Assembly (NCBI RefSeq): GCF_038002225.1
Contig: NZ_JBBOCA010000001.1
Coordinates: 1,054,001-1,118,000, forward strand
DNA from: Paenibacillus sp. FSL R7-0204
GTDB lineage: Bacteria > Bacillota > Bacilli > Paenibacillales > Paenibacillaceae
Direction of reading: 5' to 3'
DNA: 64,000 nucleotides
Below, in pieces: positions 37,500-47,162 of the stretch. Under the pieces are notes generated by a model, which worked only from the letters and a program-made list of their open reading frames with translations, was not told where the DNA came from and did not search any database. Every line of letters starts with the position of its first letter. The stretch's first letter is position 1. Position numbers and translations under genes: made by a program.

Positions 37500-37730
37500 C
37501 GAGGATTGTAAGGTTATTGCAACACAAGCGCCAGAGCTTGATTTGCGCGGGAGAGAAGGGAGGACCGGTGGCTGCGTAAGCAGTGCAGGACGGTCTGAAC
37601 GGATCACGGCAGATGTAAGCTGACGAGGTGGAGGTGTTCGAAATGTTCGGCGGGGACCTCCCGGTGATGCACCAGAGCCGTAAATGGAAGCGGAAAATGC
37701 GAGGGCGACCTTGCACACAACGCTTTTGTG
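37500..37730 (+). ncRNA. glmS ribozyme (GlcN6P-dependent)
   Basis: Class glmS self-cleaving riboswitch. The cleavage site is A37527|G37528 in CAAGCGCC. The core appears as AAGCTGACGAGG (about 37617), GGAGGTGTTCGAAATGTTCGGCGG and GACCTCCCGGT, then GAGCCGTAA. P4 (AAGCG with CGCTT at 37688 and 37721) and P4.1 (TGCGAGG with CCTTGCA) follow. Cleavage on GlcN6P lets RNase J degrade glmS mRNA. The helix after the cleavage site carries a long peripheral insertion (about 37540-37610). Confidence 0.92.
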
Positions 37731-37964
37731 GGTGCCAACTTAAAGATGTACAAATCATGGGTATGCGCATTTGCAGGAACGCAGACAGTTCTGCCACGGC
37801 AGAGGAGAAGACTGTGCATAATCGTGACTAACGATGTAATTGACAGGTTATCATGTTGGTTGTAATGGACAACATCATATTTGCTTTTCTTCAAAACATG
37901 CCGCACGGCACGTTTCTTTCCTCATGCGCGCCTAATTACGATAAATTGGACGGAGGAAATTATA

Positions 37965-39797
37965 ATGTGTGGTATTGTAGGATATATTGGTAATCAGAAT
38001 TCGCAGGGGATCTTGGTAGAGGGTCTGAAAAAGCTGGAGTATCGCGGGTACGATTCCGCAGGGATTGCCGTATTCACGAAGGATGGTCTGCAGGTGGTAA
38101 AAGCACAGGGACGTATGGCGAACCTGGAATCCCGTCTGGACGCGACTCCGCTGACAGGCAGTGCCGGTATCGGTCACACTCGCTGGGCAACACACGGCAA
38201 GCCGTCCGATGAGAACTCTCATCCTCACACTGACAACAGTCACAAATTCTCGGTAGTACACAACGGGATTGTCGAGAATTACCTGGATCTCAAAGAAGAG
38301 CTGATTGCCGGAGGATGCCACTTCACTTCGGAGACAGATACAGAAGTCATCTCTCACCTGATTGCCCGTGAGTACAAGGGAGATATCGTTAAGGCTGTAC
38401 AGCAGGCGATTTCTTACATGCGCGGAGCGTTTGCCCTGGGTGTATTGACTGAATATGAACCGGATAAGCTGGTAGCTGTGCGTCAAGCCAGCCCGCTGAT
38501 CATCGGTCTTGGAGAGGGCGAGAACTTTATCGGGTCGGATATTCCTGCACTGCTGGAATACACCCGCAACGTATATATTCTGAACGACGGCGAAATGGCT
38601 GTATTGACACGGGATGCTGTCGAACTGATGACGATTGAAGGTAATTTTATTTCTCGGGAAATGATTACTGTCGATTGGGATGCCGTTACCGCAGAAAAGG
38701 GCGGTTATGAGCACTTCATGCTGAAAGAAATCCACGAGCAGCCAAAGGCATACCGCGATACAATGCGCGGACGGATGAACGCGGAAGGTAACAAAGTCAT
38801 TCTGCCTGAGCTTAACCTGACAGAAGAACAAATCAAGAACATCCGCAATATCCAAGTGGTAGCTTGCGGTACTGCATATAATGCCGGTCTGGTTGGACGT
38901 AACCTGATTGAGTCCCTGGTACGTATTCCTGTAGAGAATGATATCGCTTCTGAATACCGTTACCGTTCGCCAATCGTAACTCCGGAGACACTGGTGATCG
39001 TAGTCAGCCAATCAGGTGAAACTGCAGATACTCTGGCCGCTCTTCGTGAAGGTCAAGCAAACGGAGCCCATGTGCTGGCGATCACCAACGTAGTAGGCAG
39101 CTCTATTGCCCGGGAAGCAGACAGTGTACTGGTTACGCTGGCTGGTCCAGAGATCGCTGTAGCCTCGACCAAGGCTTACACTTCCCAGCTGATCGCATTC
39201 ACTTTGCTGGGTCTGTATCTGGCTGAAGTACGCGGCACACAGACTGAGGCTGAGGTTACCAAGATTCTGGCCGCTATGCAGTCTCTGCCGGAGCAAGTTG
39301 AAGTCATTCTGGGCCAAAAAGACGCGATCGAAGCTTACGCTGAGCAAATCGCTGAGCACAAGCACCTGTTCTTCATCGGCCGCGGCGTAGATTACGCTGT
39401 AGCGCAAGAAGGCTCGCTGAAGCTCAAGGAAATCTCCTACATTCACTCCGAAGCCTATGCTGCGGGTGAACTGAAGCATGGTACCCTGGCATTGATCGAA
39501 GAAGGCGTTCCTGTCATCGCTCTGGCTACCCTGGAATCCGTGCTGGAGAAGACCGTCAGCAACATCAAAGAAGTGAAGGCACGCGGCGCCCATGTCATGG
39601 CCATCACCCACGAAGAGCACAAAGACGACCTGCTCCGCTCCGTTGACCAGGTGTTCGTGATCCCTCAGACCCTGCCGCTGCTGACCGCTGCACTGTCTGT
39701 AGTTACCCTGCAGTTGCTTGCTTACTATGCATCTCTGGCCCTGGGTCACGATGTGGATAAGCCAAGAAACTTGGCGAAGAGTGTTACTGTGGAGTAG
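37965..39797 (+). CDS. glmS: Glutamine-fructose-6-phosphate aminotransferase GlmS
   Basis: A 610-residue enzyme making glucosamine-6-P from fructose-6-P and glutamine, the first step of UDP-GlcNAc synthesis. The start is fixed by MCGIVGYIG (nucleophile Cys2) at 37965 with GGAGGAAAT upstream; the open frame from 37881 is not used. N-terminal glutaminase (GHTRWATHG, NGIVENY), then two SIS domains (VACGTAYNAG, SQSGETADT, STKAYTSQ) and the C-terminal KPRNLAKSVTVE. Feedback is by the upstream ribozyme. It ends with a strong terminator. Confidence 0.97.
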   Translation: MCGIVGYIGNQNSQGILVEGLKKLEYRGYDSAGIAVFTKDGLQVVKAQGRMANLESRLDATPLTGSAGIGHTRWATHGKPSDENSHPHTDNSHKFSVVHNGIVENYLDLKEELIAGGCHFTSETDTEVISHLIAREYKGDIVKAVQQAISYMRGAFALGVLTEYEPDKLVAVRQASPLIIGLGEGENFIGSDIPALLEYTRNVYILNDGEMAVLTRDAVELMTIEGNFISREMITVDWDAVTAEKGGYEHFMLKEIHEQPKAYRDTMRGRMNAEGNKVILPELNLTEEQIKNIRNIQVVACGTAYNAGLVGRNLIESLVRIPVENDIASEYRYRSPIVTPETLVIVVSQSGETADTLAALREGQANGAHVLAITNVVGSSIAREADSVLVTLAGPEIAVASTKAYTSQLIAFTLLGLYLAEVRGTQTEAEVTKILAAMQSLPEQVEVILGQKDAIEAYAEQIAEHKHLFFIGRGVDYAVAQEGSLKLKEISYIHSEAYAAGELKHGTLALIEEGVPVIALATLESVLEKTVSNIKEVKARGAHVMAITHEEHKDDLLRSVDQVFVIPQTLPLLTAALSVVTLQLLAYYASLALGHDVDKPRNLAKSVTVE

Positions 39798-39871
39798 GGT
39801 TTGGGGAAGTGGTTATATTTTTGATTAAAGTTGATATAGAAATATTCTATAATTAAGTTAATTCATCTTGA

Positions 39872-39907
39872 GCCGCCCTGAGAAATTAGGGCGGCTTATT
39901 TTTTTTG
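39872..39907 (+). terminator. Terminator after glmS
   Basis: Stem GCCGCCCT/AGGGCGGC (39872-39879 with 39888-39895) followed by TTATTTTTTTT. Confidence 0.92.
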
Positions 39908-40077
39908 ATGGGAAGATACAAATAAATAAATCAACTTCATCGTTAATTCCGGTAGAGTCTGCTATGATATGTAAGCGATTACGCTCCGCGGTCCCTAGGG
40001 TAGTTAAGGTATCATCATATTCAAACAGACAGTAGGCATAGAACAGTAAACAGGTTGTCATGGAGGAGGAAATCCAT

Positions 40078-40587
40078 ATGCTGTATATATTCGGCGGGTT
40101 GCCAGGCACCTGTAAGTCTACATTAGCATCAGCTTTAGCAAGTGAACTTCGGGCACCGTATCTTCGGGTTGATGTCGTAGAACAGGCTATGCGCGTGGCC
40201 GGGGTTAAGGTTGATGGACCTGAGGGTTACATCGTTTGTTACGAGATAGCGAGGCAGAATCTCATTTTGGGTCTGGACGTGATAGCGGACACGGTCAATC
40301 CCATTCACTATACCCGCCAAGCTTGGCGTAATGTAGCAGAGTCTCTAGAAATTTCGTTTGTCGAAATTGAAGTGGTCTGCTCGGACGAATGTACGCACAA
40401 GCATCGAATCAGCACTCGTACAACCGATATTCCCGGCTTTACCCTGCCCACTTGGAATGAGGTGAAGAACAGACATTACGAGCCTTGGGACCGTGACCGC
40501 ATCGTGATTGATACAGCGCATCAAACCGTGACGGAAAGCTGGATGTCGTTACGTGAACAGCTAAGTCTGAAGAAGTTAGCTACTTAG
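40078..40587 (+). CDS. P-loop ATP-binding kinase-like protein
   Basis: A 169-residue AAA/P-loop protein with Walker A GGLPGTCKST (residues 6-15), typical of small nucleotide or antibiotic kinases. The second half has a basic cluster (HKHRISTRTTD) and PTWNEVKNRHYEPWD. GGAGGAGGAAA precedes the ATG at 40078. The stop overlaps the convergent AraC gene by 8 bp. Substrate unknown. Confidence 0.72.
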   Translation: MLYIFGGLPGTCKSTLASALASELRAPYLRVDVVEQAMRVAGVKVDGPEGYIVCYEIARQNLILGLDVIADTVNPIHYTRQAWRNVAESLEISFVEIEVVCSDECTHKHRISTRTTDIPGFTLPTWNEVKNRHYEPWDRDRIVIDTAHQTVTESWMSLREQLSLKKLAT

Positions 40588-41488
40588 ATAATCCAAGAAT
40601 CCCCTGAACATCGGTCGCCGGAGGTCTCCCATATTGGCGGGCATATTCGCGGCTGAATTGGGAGGGGCTCTCATAGCCTACGCGGAAGGCGGCATCGGAG
40701 GCTTGGAGGGATTCGGTCAGCATGAGGCGGCGGGCTTCCTGTAAGCGGATGACCTTCTGGTATTGCAGCGGGCTCATGGCGGTGACGCGCTTGAAATGCT
40801 TATGGAAGGCGGATGTGCTCATGTTTACAGACTCTGCAAGCTGTTCAACGACAAGGGATTGATCGTACTGCTTGGTGATCACTTGGATGGCCTCAGCAAT
40901 CCGGTGTGCATGGCTGCCGATGATGGCGAACTGATGCAGGTGGGAGCCTTGGTCGCTTTGAAGAACGCGATAGAGAATCTCACGGATAATCAGTGGTGCC
41001 AGAACAGGAACATCCTGCGGCACATAGAGCAACTGGATGAGCCGTACGATGGCTTCGAGTAAGGGCTCAGAGGTTCGGGCAACCGTGATGCCAAGCGAGG
41101 TTTCACCCCGCACAAGGGTGGGGTCTGCCATTTCTTTCACAATTTCCAGGATGGTGCCAGAATCGAAGCTTAGCTTGATGCCCAGAAACGGATGCTCAGG
41201 CGAAGCCGTGGTAATTCTACCGTTGATCGGCAGCTCGACAGAGGTGACCAGGTAAGTGGAAGGATCGTAATGATAAGTTTCGCCGGACAGGGTGGCTGCT
41301 TTGGCTCCTTGGGCAACGACGCAGATCGATGGCTTATACACGGATTCCAGCGGTTCAGCTACATCAGTGGCGTGCATCAGCTGCAGGGAAGGGATAAGCG
41401 TCTGGCGGGTACCTGCCGATGGAGCATGGCGGAGGATCAGCGCAGCCAATTGCTGCAAAAGTGGCCCAGTCCGCAATGAATCGTTCAA
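40580..41488 (-). CDS. AraC-family transcriptional regulator
   Basis: A 302-residue regulator: an N-terminal AraC-type cupin-like effector domain (LQLMHATDVAEPLESVYKPSICVVAQGAK) and two C-terminal helix-turn-helix motifs (QLAESVNMSTSAFHKHFKRVTAMSPLQYQKVIRLQEARRLM, AFRVGYESPSQFSREYARQYG). It is divergent from the SDR gene, its likely target. Convergent with the kinase-like gene. Confidence 0.88.
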   Translation of the reverse strand: MNDSLRTGPLLQQLAALILRHAPSAGTRQTLIPSLQLMHATDVAEPLESVYKPSICVVAQGAKAATLSGETYHYDPSTYLVTSVELPINGRITTASPEHPFLGIKLSFDSGTILEIVKEMADPTLVRGETSLGITVARTSEPLLEAIVRLIQLLYVPQDVPVLAPLIIREILYRVLQSDQGSHLHQFAIIGSHAHRIAEAIQVITKQYDQSLVVEQLAESVNMSTSAFHKHFKRVTAMSPLQYQKVIRLQEARRLMLTESLQASDAAFRVGYESPSQFSREYARQYGRPPATDVQGILGLSK

Positions 41489-41668
41489 GTTAGAAGCCTC
41501 CTTTTCCCATACTCATGGGGTTTGCTGTTAATCATAACGAGTTGAAGAGAAATAGGCAAGAAGTGAACAGGTCTGTTATAACTGGATGCTGGTCGATTGA
41601 TTTACAATGGATCCATAAGGCCAACCGATCATCATCCGGCCTAAGCAAATTTAAGGAGAGTGGTCCTA

Positions 41669-42406
41669 ATGAGTCAGAATGGAAAAGTAGCCATCGTCAC
41701 AGGTGCATCAAGGGGTATTGGAAGACAAATTGCTATTCAATTGGCCGGGTTAGGAATGAAAGTGGTTGTCAATTATTCATTTAATCCTGGGAAAGCGGAC
41801 GAGGTCGTCCAAATCATTAAGGAGTCTGGCGGGGAAGCGATAGCCGTTCAAGGCGACGTAAGCAAGGTGAGCGAGGTCGAAGCGCTATTCTCGGAGACAA
41901 TCGGGCAATTCGGGCGTATCGATATTCTAGTGAATAATGCCGGGATTATGGAATGCGTGCCTATTGCGGACGTAACAGAGGAGATGTTCGACCGGCATTT
42001 TGCTGTAAATGTAAAAGGCACTTATTTCGCTTGCCAGCAAGCGATGAAGCATATGGAGCAGGGCGGAACGATTATTAATTTCTCGACCTCGGTATCAGGA
42101 GCGATGCTGCCAACCTATAGCGTCTATGCCGCAACCAAGGGGGCAGTCGAGCAGTTAACCCGCCAATTAGCAAAGGAATTCGGAGCGAAGGATATCGTCG
42201 TGAATTGCGTTGCACCCGGGCAGGTATCGACGGAGTTATTCCTGAACGGGAAGTCCGAGGAACTGGTGGATTCCTTCCGGCGGATGAATGCTTTTGGACG
42301 GCTTGGGGAGCCTGAGGATATTGCGAATGTGATCGACTTGCTTGTCAGTGACAAGGCCCGCTGGATCACAGGTCAGACGATTCGCGTCAACGGCGGGTTT
42401 AACTGA
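41669..42406 (+). CDS. SDR-family oxidoreductase (FabG-like)
   Basis: A 245-residue short-chain dehydrogenase: TGASRGIG cofactor motif, NNAG, and the catalytic triad S...YSVYAATK. Acts on NAD(P)H-linked ketone/alcohol substrates; specificity not readable. AAGGAG lies 10 bases before the ATG at 41669 (an in-frame GTG at 41660 is too close). Divergent from and likely controlled by the AraC regulator. Confidence 0.88.
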   Translation: MSQNGKVAIVTGASRGIGRQIAIQLAGLGMKVVVNYSFNPGKADEVVQIIKESGGEAIAVQGDVSKVSEVEALFSETIGQFGRIDILVNNAGIMECVPIADVTEEMFDRHFAVNVKGTYFACQQAMKHMEQGGTIINFSTSVSGAMLPTYSVYAATKGAVEQLTRQLAKEFGAKDIVVNCVAPGQVSTELFLNGKSEELVDSFRRMNAFGRLGEPEDIANVIDLLVSDKARWITGQTIRVNGGFN

Positions 42407-42474
42407 AGCAGATGATGAGTTCCGTCCTCTATCGCCTATGGTTTATAATGGATGGATGAATAGGAGGGGACGAA

Positions 42475-43086
42475 ATGAATAAAGGCATGTTGCTTGTTCT
42501 AAATGGAACTTCAAGCTCCGGGAAGAGCTCCATCTCGGCTGAATTGATAAAGCAGAAAGAGATTCCATTTTATCATGTATCGATTGATGATTTTTTCATG
42601 AACTACAATGATTTCATTAATCATAAATTTCCAGACGAGCCTGTACGGGAAATAGACCATCAGGCGGTCTCGCAAATACTTGATGACTCCATAGTCTCCG
42701 TGTACTATTCGACGATTAAGCTGTTATCGGAAATGGGCTTCAATGTCATCGTGGATACCGTATTCGACAACGATAAGAGATTTAATGAGTTTTGGGATCA
42801 TTTTGCTGATCGGACTACTACGCTATTTGTTGGTGTCCTGTGCTCCCGGGAAGAACTCATCAGAAGAGAGCAGGCCAGAGGCGACCGGCAGATTGGACTG
42901 GCGGATGCGCAGTTCGACATCGTCTATTGTTTTGAGGAATATGACCTCGAAGTGAATACGGAAGAGCTGAATCCGGCAGAATGCGCCGAACAGATCCTTA
43001 ACTACATTAAGTCCAATCAGGAATTCTCGGCATTTCAGAAATTGCGCAAAAGAGATGCAGATCTTAATAGAACGCTACTGACATAA
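42475..43086 (+). CDS. Chloramphenicol phosphotransferase-like protein
   Basis: A 203-residue P-loop protein of the chloramphenicol 3-O-phosphotransferase-like family: NGTSSSGKSS Walker A at the start, a HVSIDDFF acidic motif, VIVDTVF, and RREQARGDRQIGLADAQ (the family's lid). It could phosphorylate a small molecule or be a resistance-like enzyme, but substrate use is unproven. AGGAGG before the ATG. Confidence 0.8.
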   Translation: MNKGMLLVLNGTSSSGKSSISAELIKQKEIPFYHVSIDDFFMNYNDFINHKFPDEPVREIDHQAVSQILDDSIVSVYYSTIKLLSEMGFNVIVDTVFDNDKRFNEFWDHFADRTTTLFVGVLCSREELIRREQARGDRQIGLADAQFDIVYCFEEYDLEVNTEELNPAECAEQILNYIKSNQEFSAFQKLRKRDADLNRTLLT

Positions 43087-43154
43087 CGTTGTCAGGAAGG
43101 GTGGGTATAATGAAGACTATATTAACCTACAAACGCGAATATTAGGAGGCTATT

Positions 43155-43523
43155 ATGTCAGTCATTGGACCCGATTTCATCTCACTTCAGGTCAGCGATC
43201 TTGAAGGCTCTGCTGAGTTTTATCAACACTATCTTGGACTTGTTCGTTCACAGGCGGGCCCGCCTCATGCGGTGGTTTTTGACACCAAGCCTATTGCTTT
43301 TGCACTTCGTGACCTCCTGCCGGGAGTCGAACTCAGTAGGGGGACTCAGCCTGGACTTGGTGTTGCGCTATGGCTCTATGCCCCGGATACACAAGACATT
43401 CACGATAAGCTCGCAGCAGCAGGCGTGAAAATTACATCCGCCCCCATCGATGGTCCCTTCGGACGTACCTTTACCTTCGCCGATCCGGACGGTTACCTGA
43501 TTACTCTGCATAGTAAAGGCTGA
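43155..43523 (+). CDS. VOC-family (glyoxalase-like) protein
   Basis: A 122-residue vicinal oxygen chelate fold: start PDFISLQVSDLEGSAEFYQHYLGL, and GRTFTFADPDGYLITLHS at the end (a metal-ligand position in the family). Related proteins include lactoylglutathione lyase, fosfomycin or bleomycin resistance and dioxygenases; the function here is open. AGGAGG lies 8 bases before the ATG. Confidence 0.82.
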   Translation: MSVIGPDFISLQVSDLEGSAEFYQHYLGLVRSQAGPPHAVVFDTKPIAFALRDLLPGVELSRGTQPGLGVALWLYAPDTQDIHDKLAAAGVKITSAPIDGPFGRTFTFADPDGYLITLHSKG

Positions 43524-43561
43524 TCCGCAACATAAGAAGACAGTGTTTCTGCACTGATTTG

Positions 43562-43617
43562 CTCCCCATATGGTAGACAGGTGAAATAATAAAGCCTGTT
43601 GCTGTATGGGGAGTTTT
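43562..43617 (+). terminator. Terminator after the VOC gene
   Basis: CTCCCCATA (43562-43570) pairs with TATGGGGAG (43605-43613), with an inner ACAGG/CCTGT helix, followed by TTTTT. Confidence 0.85.
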
Positions 43618-43699
43618 TGTGTGACCGAATTCTATTTTCTTAGTGAAATCAGATGCGTGAGAGTAGTTTGTGGTGAATTATTTAAGAGGAGGAAATATT

Positions 43700-44575
43700 A
43701 TGATGAAAAGATGGACGATTGCATTGCTTTTAACAGCATTTCTTATGCTACATTTAACAACTGGGTCTAGTTATGCGGCAGAGGCACAAGCATCTACAAC
43801 GATTAACAATGGTCAAATCAACAACGGACGAGTATTAATCCCCTTACGTGCTGTCTCCGAAAATCTTGGCGCAAGTTTGGAATGGTTTCAAACAGATAAA
43901 GTTGTTAAAATCAAAACCGGCAATTCGACGATATGGCTTGCAGCAAATTTCAAACGTGTGATTATTGAATCTGCTCCATCGAGTGAAGATCCAGATACAC
44001 CATCGCGGAAATATGTTGATTTGGATACTGCTACACAAGTCATCAATGAAACTACTTACGTTCCTCTTCGTTTTGTTAGTCAGTCGTTAGGAGCAACGGT
44101 ATTATGGAACCAGCTGTCTAAACAAGCAACAGTAACAGCGGGCAACAAAGGATTGGTTGTTAATATGGAGCCCCCATCTATTCAAATTCCTGAAAAGAAT
44201 AAAGTTTCTGAAGCACGTTTGAAACTTCTATCAGATAAATTAAATCAAGCCTCAAATCTATCTTCAATTAAAAATGTGAATTTAACCCTCAAACCGTACT
44301 TCACGGATAGATTAATGAAGTCTATTATTCAGAATAAAGGATTGAAAACGACGGGTACTTATGAAACACCTGTCACTTTACCCATGTATACCAGTAATAA
44401 TTCTGCCATACTTTCACAATCTGTAATAGTGGCCAATGGTCTTACAGGTGAAGATCAATATGCAGAAGATCGTACAGTCTCGCTAATATTCGCGAACGGA
44501 ACTTGGAAGGTGGATAGCGTCACCAAGGGGTCTAGAGTTCTGATTTCGGGATTCTCTGATTATCATCCACAGTGA
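43700..44575 (+). CDS. Secreted stalk-domain protein
   Basis: A 291-residue protein with a signal peptide (MMKRWTIALLLTAFLML...SYAAEA) and one copper-amine-oxidase-N/stalk domain (about 30-155: GRVLIPLRAVSENLGASLEWF, ETTYVPLRFVSQSLGATVLWN), a cell-surface module abundant in Paenibacillus. The C-terminal 130 residues are an unknown domain. GAGGAGG is 9 bases before the ATG at 43700. The DNA is more A/T-rich than nearby core genes. Confidence 0.8.
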   Translation: MMKRWTIALLLTAFLMLHLTTGSSYAAEAQASTTINNGQINNGRVLIPLRAVSENLGASLEWFQTDKVVKIKTGNSTIWLAANFKRVIIESAPSSEDPDTPSRKYVDLDTATQVINETTYVPLRFVSQSLGATVLWNQLSKQATVTAGNKGLVVNMEPPSIQIPEKNKVSEARLKLLSDKLNQASNLSSIKNVNLTLKPYFTDRLMKSIIQNKGLKTTGTYETPVTLPMYTSNNSAILSQSVIVANGLTGEDQYAEDRTVSLIFANGTWKVDSVTKGSRVLISGFSDYHPQ

Positions 44576-44591
44576 ACAGGAGGTGAGGCAT

Positions 44592-44966
44592 TTGAGTCCA
44601 GGGGTGAAGTGGTCGGCCTTTTTCTTATCGCTACTGGGTATTGGACTAAGTTTTCTGTTTCTGTTTGATAACCCATACAGTGATCAGGTGGTAACCATCA
44701 GAACACAAGTGATTGTGGTCCTCATGCTCATAGTACCTTCAGCCGTCATGGCCATTTCAATCTGGCTTGGTCTTCGCGTGTTTATGGCCATTTCGTTGGT
44801 CTGGCTGGCACCCTATTCATTCTACTTGGCTATGGCATCCATTCCGAGCATTTGGAACGTATTTTTTCTGATTCTATTGGTTCAATTTATAGCTACCATT
44901 TATTCTTCCAAACAATGCACAACAAAACCGGTACAATCACCGTCTAACCTAAAGAATGGAAAATAG
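44592..44966 (+). CDS. Four-helix hypothetical membrane protein
   Basis: A 124-residue protein with about four membrane helices and a polar C-terminus; family not recognised. A GTG at 44583 overlaps its own ribosome-binding site, so the TTG at 44592 with AGGAGGTG 8 bases upstream is the better start. Directly follows the stalk-domain gene. Confidence 0.6.
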   Translation: MSPGVKWSAFFLSLLGIGLSFLFLFDNPYSDQVVTIRTQVIVVLMLIVPSAVMAISIWLGLRVFMAISLVWLAPYSFYLAMASIPSIWNVFFLILLVQFIATIYSSKQCTTKPVQSPSNLKNGK

Positions 44967-44989
44967 CCTCTGAGGAGAGTGGACCACAG

Positions 44990-46105
44990 GTGTTTAAAAA
45001 GCTGGCTTTAACCCTACTAATGACGACGATGGTGTTCAGTGCAAGTGTAGCGGGTCCATCGCAATCGCAGGACAAGGCCCAGGCCGCCAGTGAGGGCACT
45101 GTGCAGGCGAAGACGGCCGATCAATTGTATCCGATTGAAGTGAACGGGAAATACGGCTTCATCAACGGCAAAGGCACAGTAGTCATCGAAGCGGTGTATG
45201 ACGGATACGGGTATTCAGGAGTGCCTGGAGGAACGCTGTATGTCGAGGACCATGCGGCTAAAAAGCAATATTATTTCAGTTCAGCAGGCACCAAGCTGTT
45301 CGAATATAAGCTGAGAGACGCCGGCATTCTTTATAATGACCGCGCGCTGTATACGGCGAAGGTTCAACTCGCTGGCGGGACTACGGCGACACGGTACGGG
45401 TATATCGATAGCCAAGGCAAGGTGGCCATACAACCCATCTACGTCCGGGCATTTAACTTCTCCGAAGGCCTAGCCCGGGTTAATATGGGTAAAGCCTCCG
45501 GGTACATTAACACGAAGGGCGAGCTTATCGTTCCGTACCGGTATAGCTTTACGTCTGATTTCTCCGATGGCATGGCAGCCGTTACGCTTGCCGTTGGCGG
45601 CAAATACGGCTATATCGACACCACCGGCAAGCTTCGCATTACACCCCGGTATGATTACGCCACATCGTTTGCCGACGGGGCGGCAGTCGTGTATGTGAAC
45701 GGCAAATACGGCTACATCGACAAAAAAGGTAATTACCTGATCAAGCCGCAATTCAGCATGGCGCAGCCGTTCTCGGAAGGACTGGCGTTTGTTGAACGCA
45801 ACGGAGTCACCTTCTATATTAATAAGAAGGGCGCCAAAGTCATCCAGGGCTTTACGGCCGGAGGGTTGTTTAAGGGCGGTCTGGCTTCGGCCAGCCCGGG
45901 GCAGCGGTACGGCTATATTAATACCTCCGGCCGCTTCGTGGTCAAGCCGCAACTCTATTGGGCCGCTGATTTTAACGGTGAATTGGCGGAAATCACCCTG
46001 CTGGTTCCGGATACGCGCGAGGAAATCAGAGGGTACATGAACCGCAGCGGAACCATCGTCTGGCCGCCGGCTTCCGAGCTTCCGGGCGGAGTGGTGAAAC
46101 CGTAA
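44990..46105 (+). CDS. Secreted WG-repeat protein
   Basis: A 371-residue protein with an N-terminal signal peptide (about 1-34) followed by eight or nine WG-type repeats of about 40 residues (KYGFINGKGTVVIEAVYDG, RYGYIDSQGKVAIQPIY and so on), forming an extended beta surface. WG proteins are poorly characterised extracellular or envelope proteins. GTG start, with GAGGAG at a longish spacing upstream. Confidence 0.83.
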   Translation: MFKKLALTLLMTTMVFSASVAGPSQSQDKAQAASEGTVQAKTADQLYPIEVNGKYGFINGKGTVVIEAVYDGYGYSGVPGGTLYVEDHAAKKQYYFSSAGTKLFEYKLRDAGILYNDRALYTAKVQLAGGTTATRYGYIDSQGKVAIQPIYVRAFNFSEGLARVNMGKASGYINTKGELIVPYRYSFTSDFSDGMAAVTLAVGGKYGYIDTTGKLRITPRYDYATSFADGAAVVYVNGKYGYIDKKGNYLIKPQFSMAQPFSEGLAFVERNGVTFYINKKGAKVIQGFTAGGLFKGGLASASPGQRYGYINTSGRFVVKPQLYWAADFNGELAEITLLVPDTREEIRGYMNRSGTIVWPPASELPGGVVKP

Positions 46106-46146
46106 CTAAATTAATCGATCAAGGGTAGAGGAGGCAATCATATTCC

Positions 46147-46392
46147 ATGGGCAACGACTTATACAGAAAACTAGGGGCAGCCTTTCTGATTACGGCCGCG
46201 TTAATCTACACTATCGAGCGTGTATGTACATTGATCGCTCGAAATTATGAAATTTCTGCGTTATACGCGCAAATTTACGATGTCCAGCCTAAAACTCATG
46301 TCGCAGGCTTCTTCGATAATATCTTTGTGCCAATCCTTACGTTAATTGGTGTGATACTATTCGTCTACGGTTTTCCGAAGAAAACAAAATAG
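46147..46392 (+). CDS. Small two-helix membrane protein
   Basis: An 81-residue hypothetical protein with two membrane helices (about 9-25 and 57-75) and a short soluble loop. GAGGAGG upstream at relatively long spacing. It precedes the methyltransferase by 14 bp; probably one transcript. Function unknown. Confidence 0.6.
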   Translation: MGNDLYRKLGAAFLITAALIYTIERVCTLIARNYEISALYAQIYDVQPKTHVAGFFDNIFVPILTLIGVILFVYGFPKKTK

Positions 46393-46406
46393 GAGAGTGA
46401 ACAGCG

Positions 46407-47162
46407 ATGAACAGTGATGAAAGGTTTTCGAACCGGGTCGATTCCTATTTGAAGTACCGTCCAAGCTATCCACAAGAGGCTATTGATTATTTGTACGACA
46501 ATATTGGTCTGCGCCCGAACAGTAAAATAGCAGATATCGGTTCTGGCACTGGGAGCCTGTCCAAGCTGCTTCTGGAACGCGGCAGCGATGTAATCGCGGT
46601 CGAGCCCAATCAGGCCATGCGAGAAGCCGCAGAGCAAAGGCTCTACAGCAATCCGAACTTTCAGAGCGGATCAGGGTCGGCGGAAGCTACCGGGTTACCG
46701 GATCGGTCGGTTGATTTTATTGTCTGTGCTCAGGCATTTCACTGGTTTGACCGGGAAGCCGCGCAAAAGGAGTTCCGCAGAATACTACAGCCTGGCGGGA
46801 AAGTCATACTAATATGGAATTCCCGGCTTACTAACGGTACTTCATTTCGTGAAGAGTACGATCAACTGCTTCACACCTACGGCACTGACTATGAACAAGT
46901 AAATCATAAAAACATTTCTCAGGCGATGCTTCGCTCCTTTTTCAAAGAGAATACGATGCATAAAAGCCAGTTTGAAATGACTCAGGAGTTCGATTTCGAG
47001 GGTCTGAGCGGCCGTCTGTTATCCTCCTCCTACAGCCCTGTTCCGGGGCATCCGAATTACAATCCGATGATGACAGAACTGCAGAATATATTTGACCGGC
47101 ATAATCAGGGCGGTGTGGTTCCCTTCGAATATGAAACTGAGATTTTTTGGGGAGAAGTATAG
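46407..47162 (+). CDS. Class I SAM-dependent methyltransferase
   Basis: A 251-residue methyltransferase with motif I ADIGSGTGSLSKLL, an acidic VEPN motif II, and AQAFHWFD, the UbiE/Methyltransf_11-type layout. The substrate is not predictable. It ends one base before the convergent lipoprotein gene's stop, with no terminator between. Confidence 0.85.
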   Translation: MNSDERFSNRVDSYLKYRPSYPQEAIDYLYDNIGLRPNSKIADIGSGTGSLSKLLLERGSDVIAVEPNQAMREAAEQRLYSNPNFQSGSGSAEATGLPDRSVDFIVCAQAFHWFDREAAQKEFRRILQPGGKVILIWNSRLTNGTSFREEYDQLLHTYGTDYEQVNHKNISQAMLRSFFKENTMHKSQFEMTQEFDFEGLSGRLLSSSYSPVPGHPNYNPMMTELQNIFDRHNQGGVVPFEYETEIFWGEV

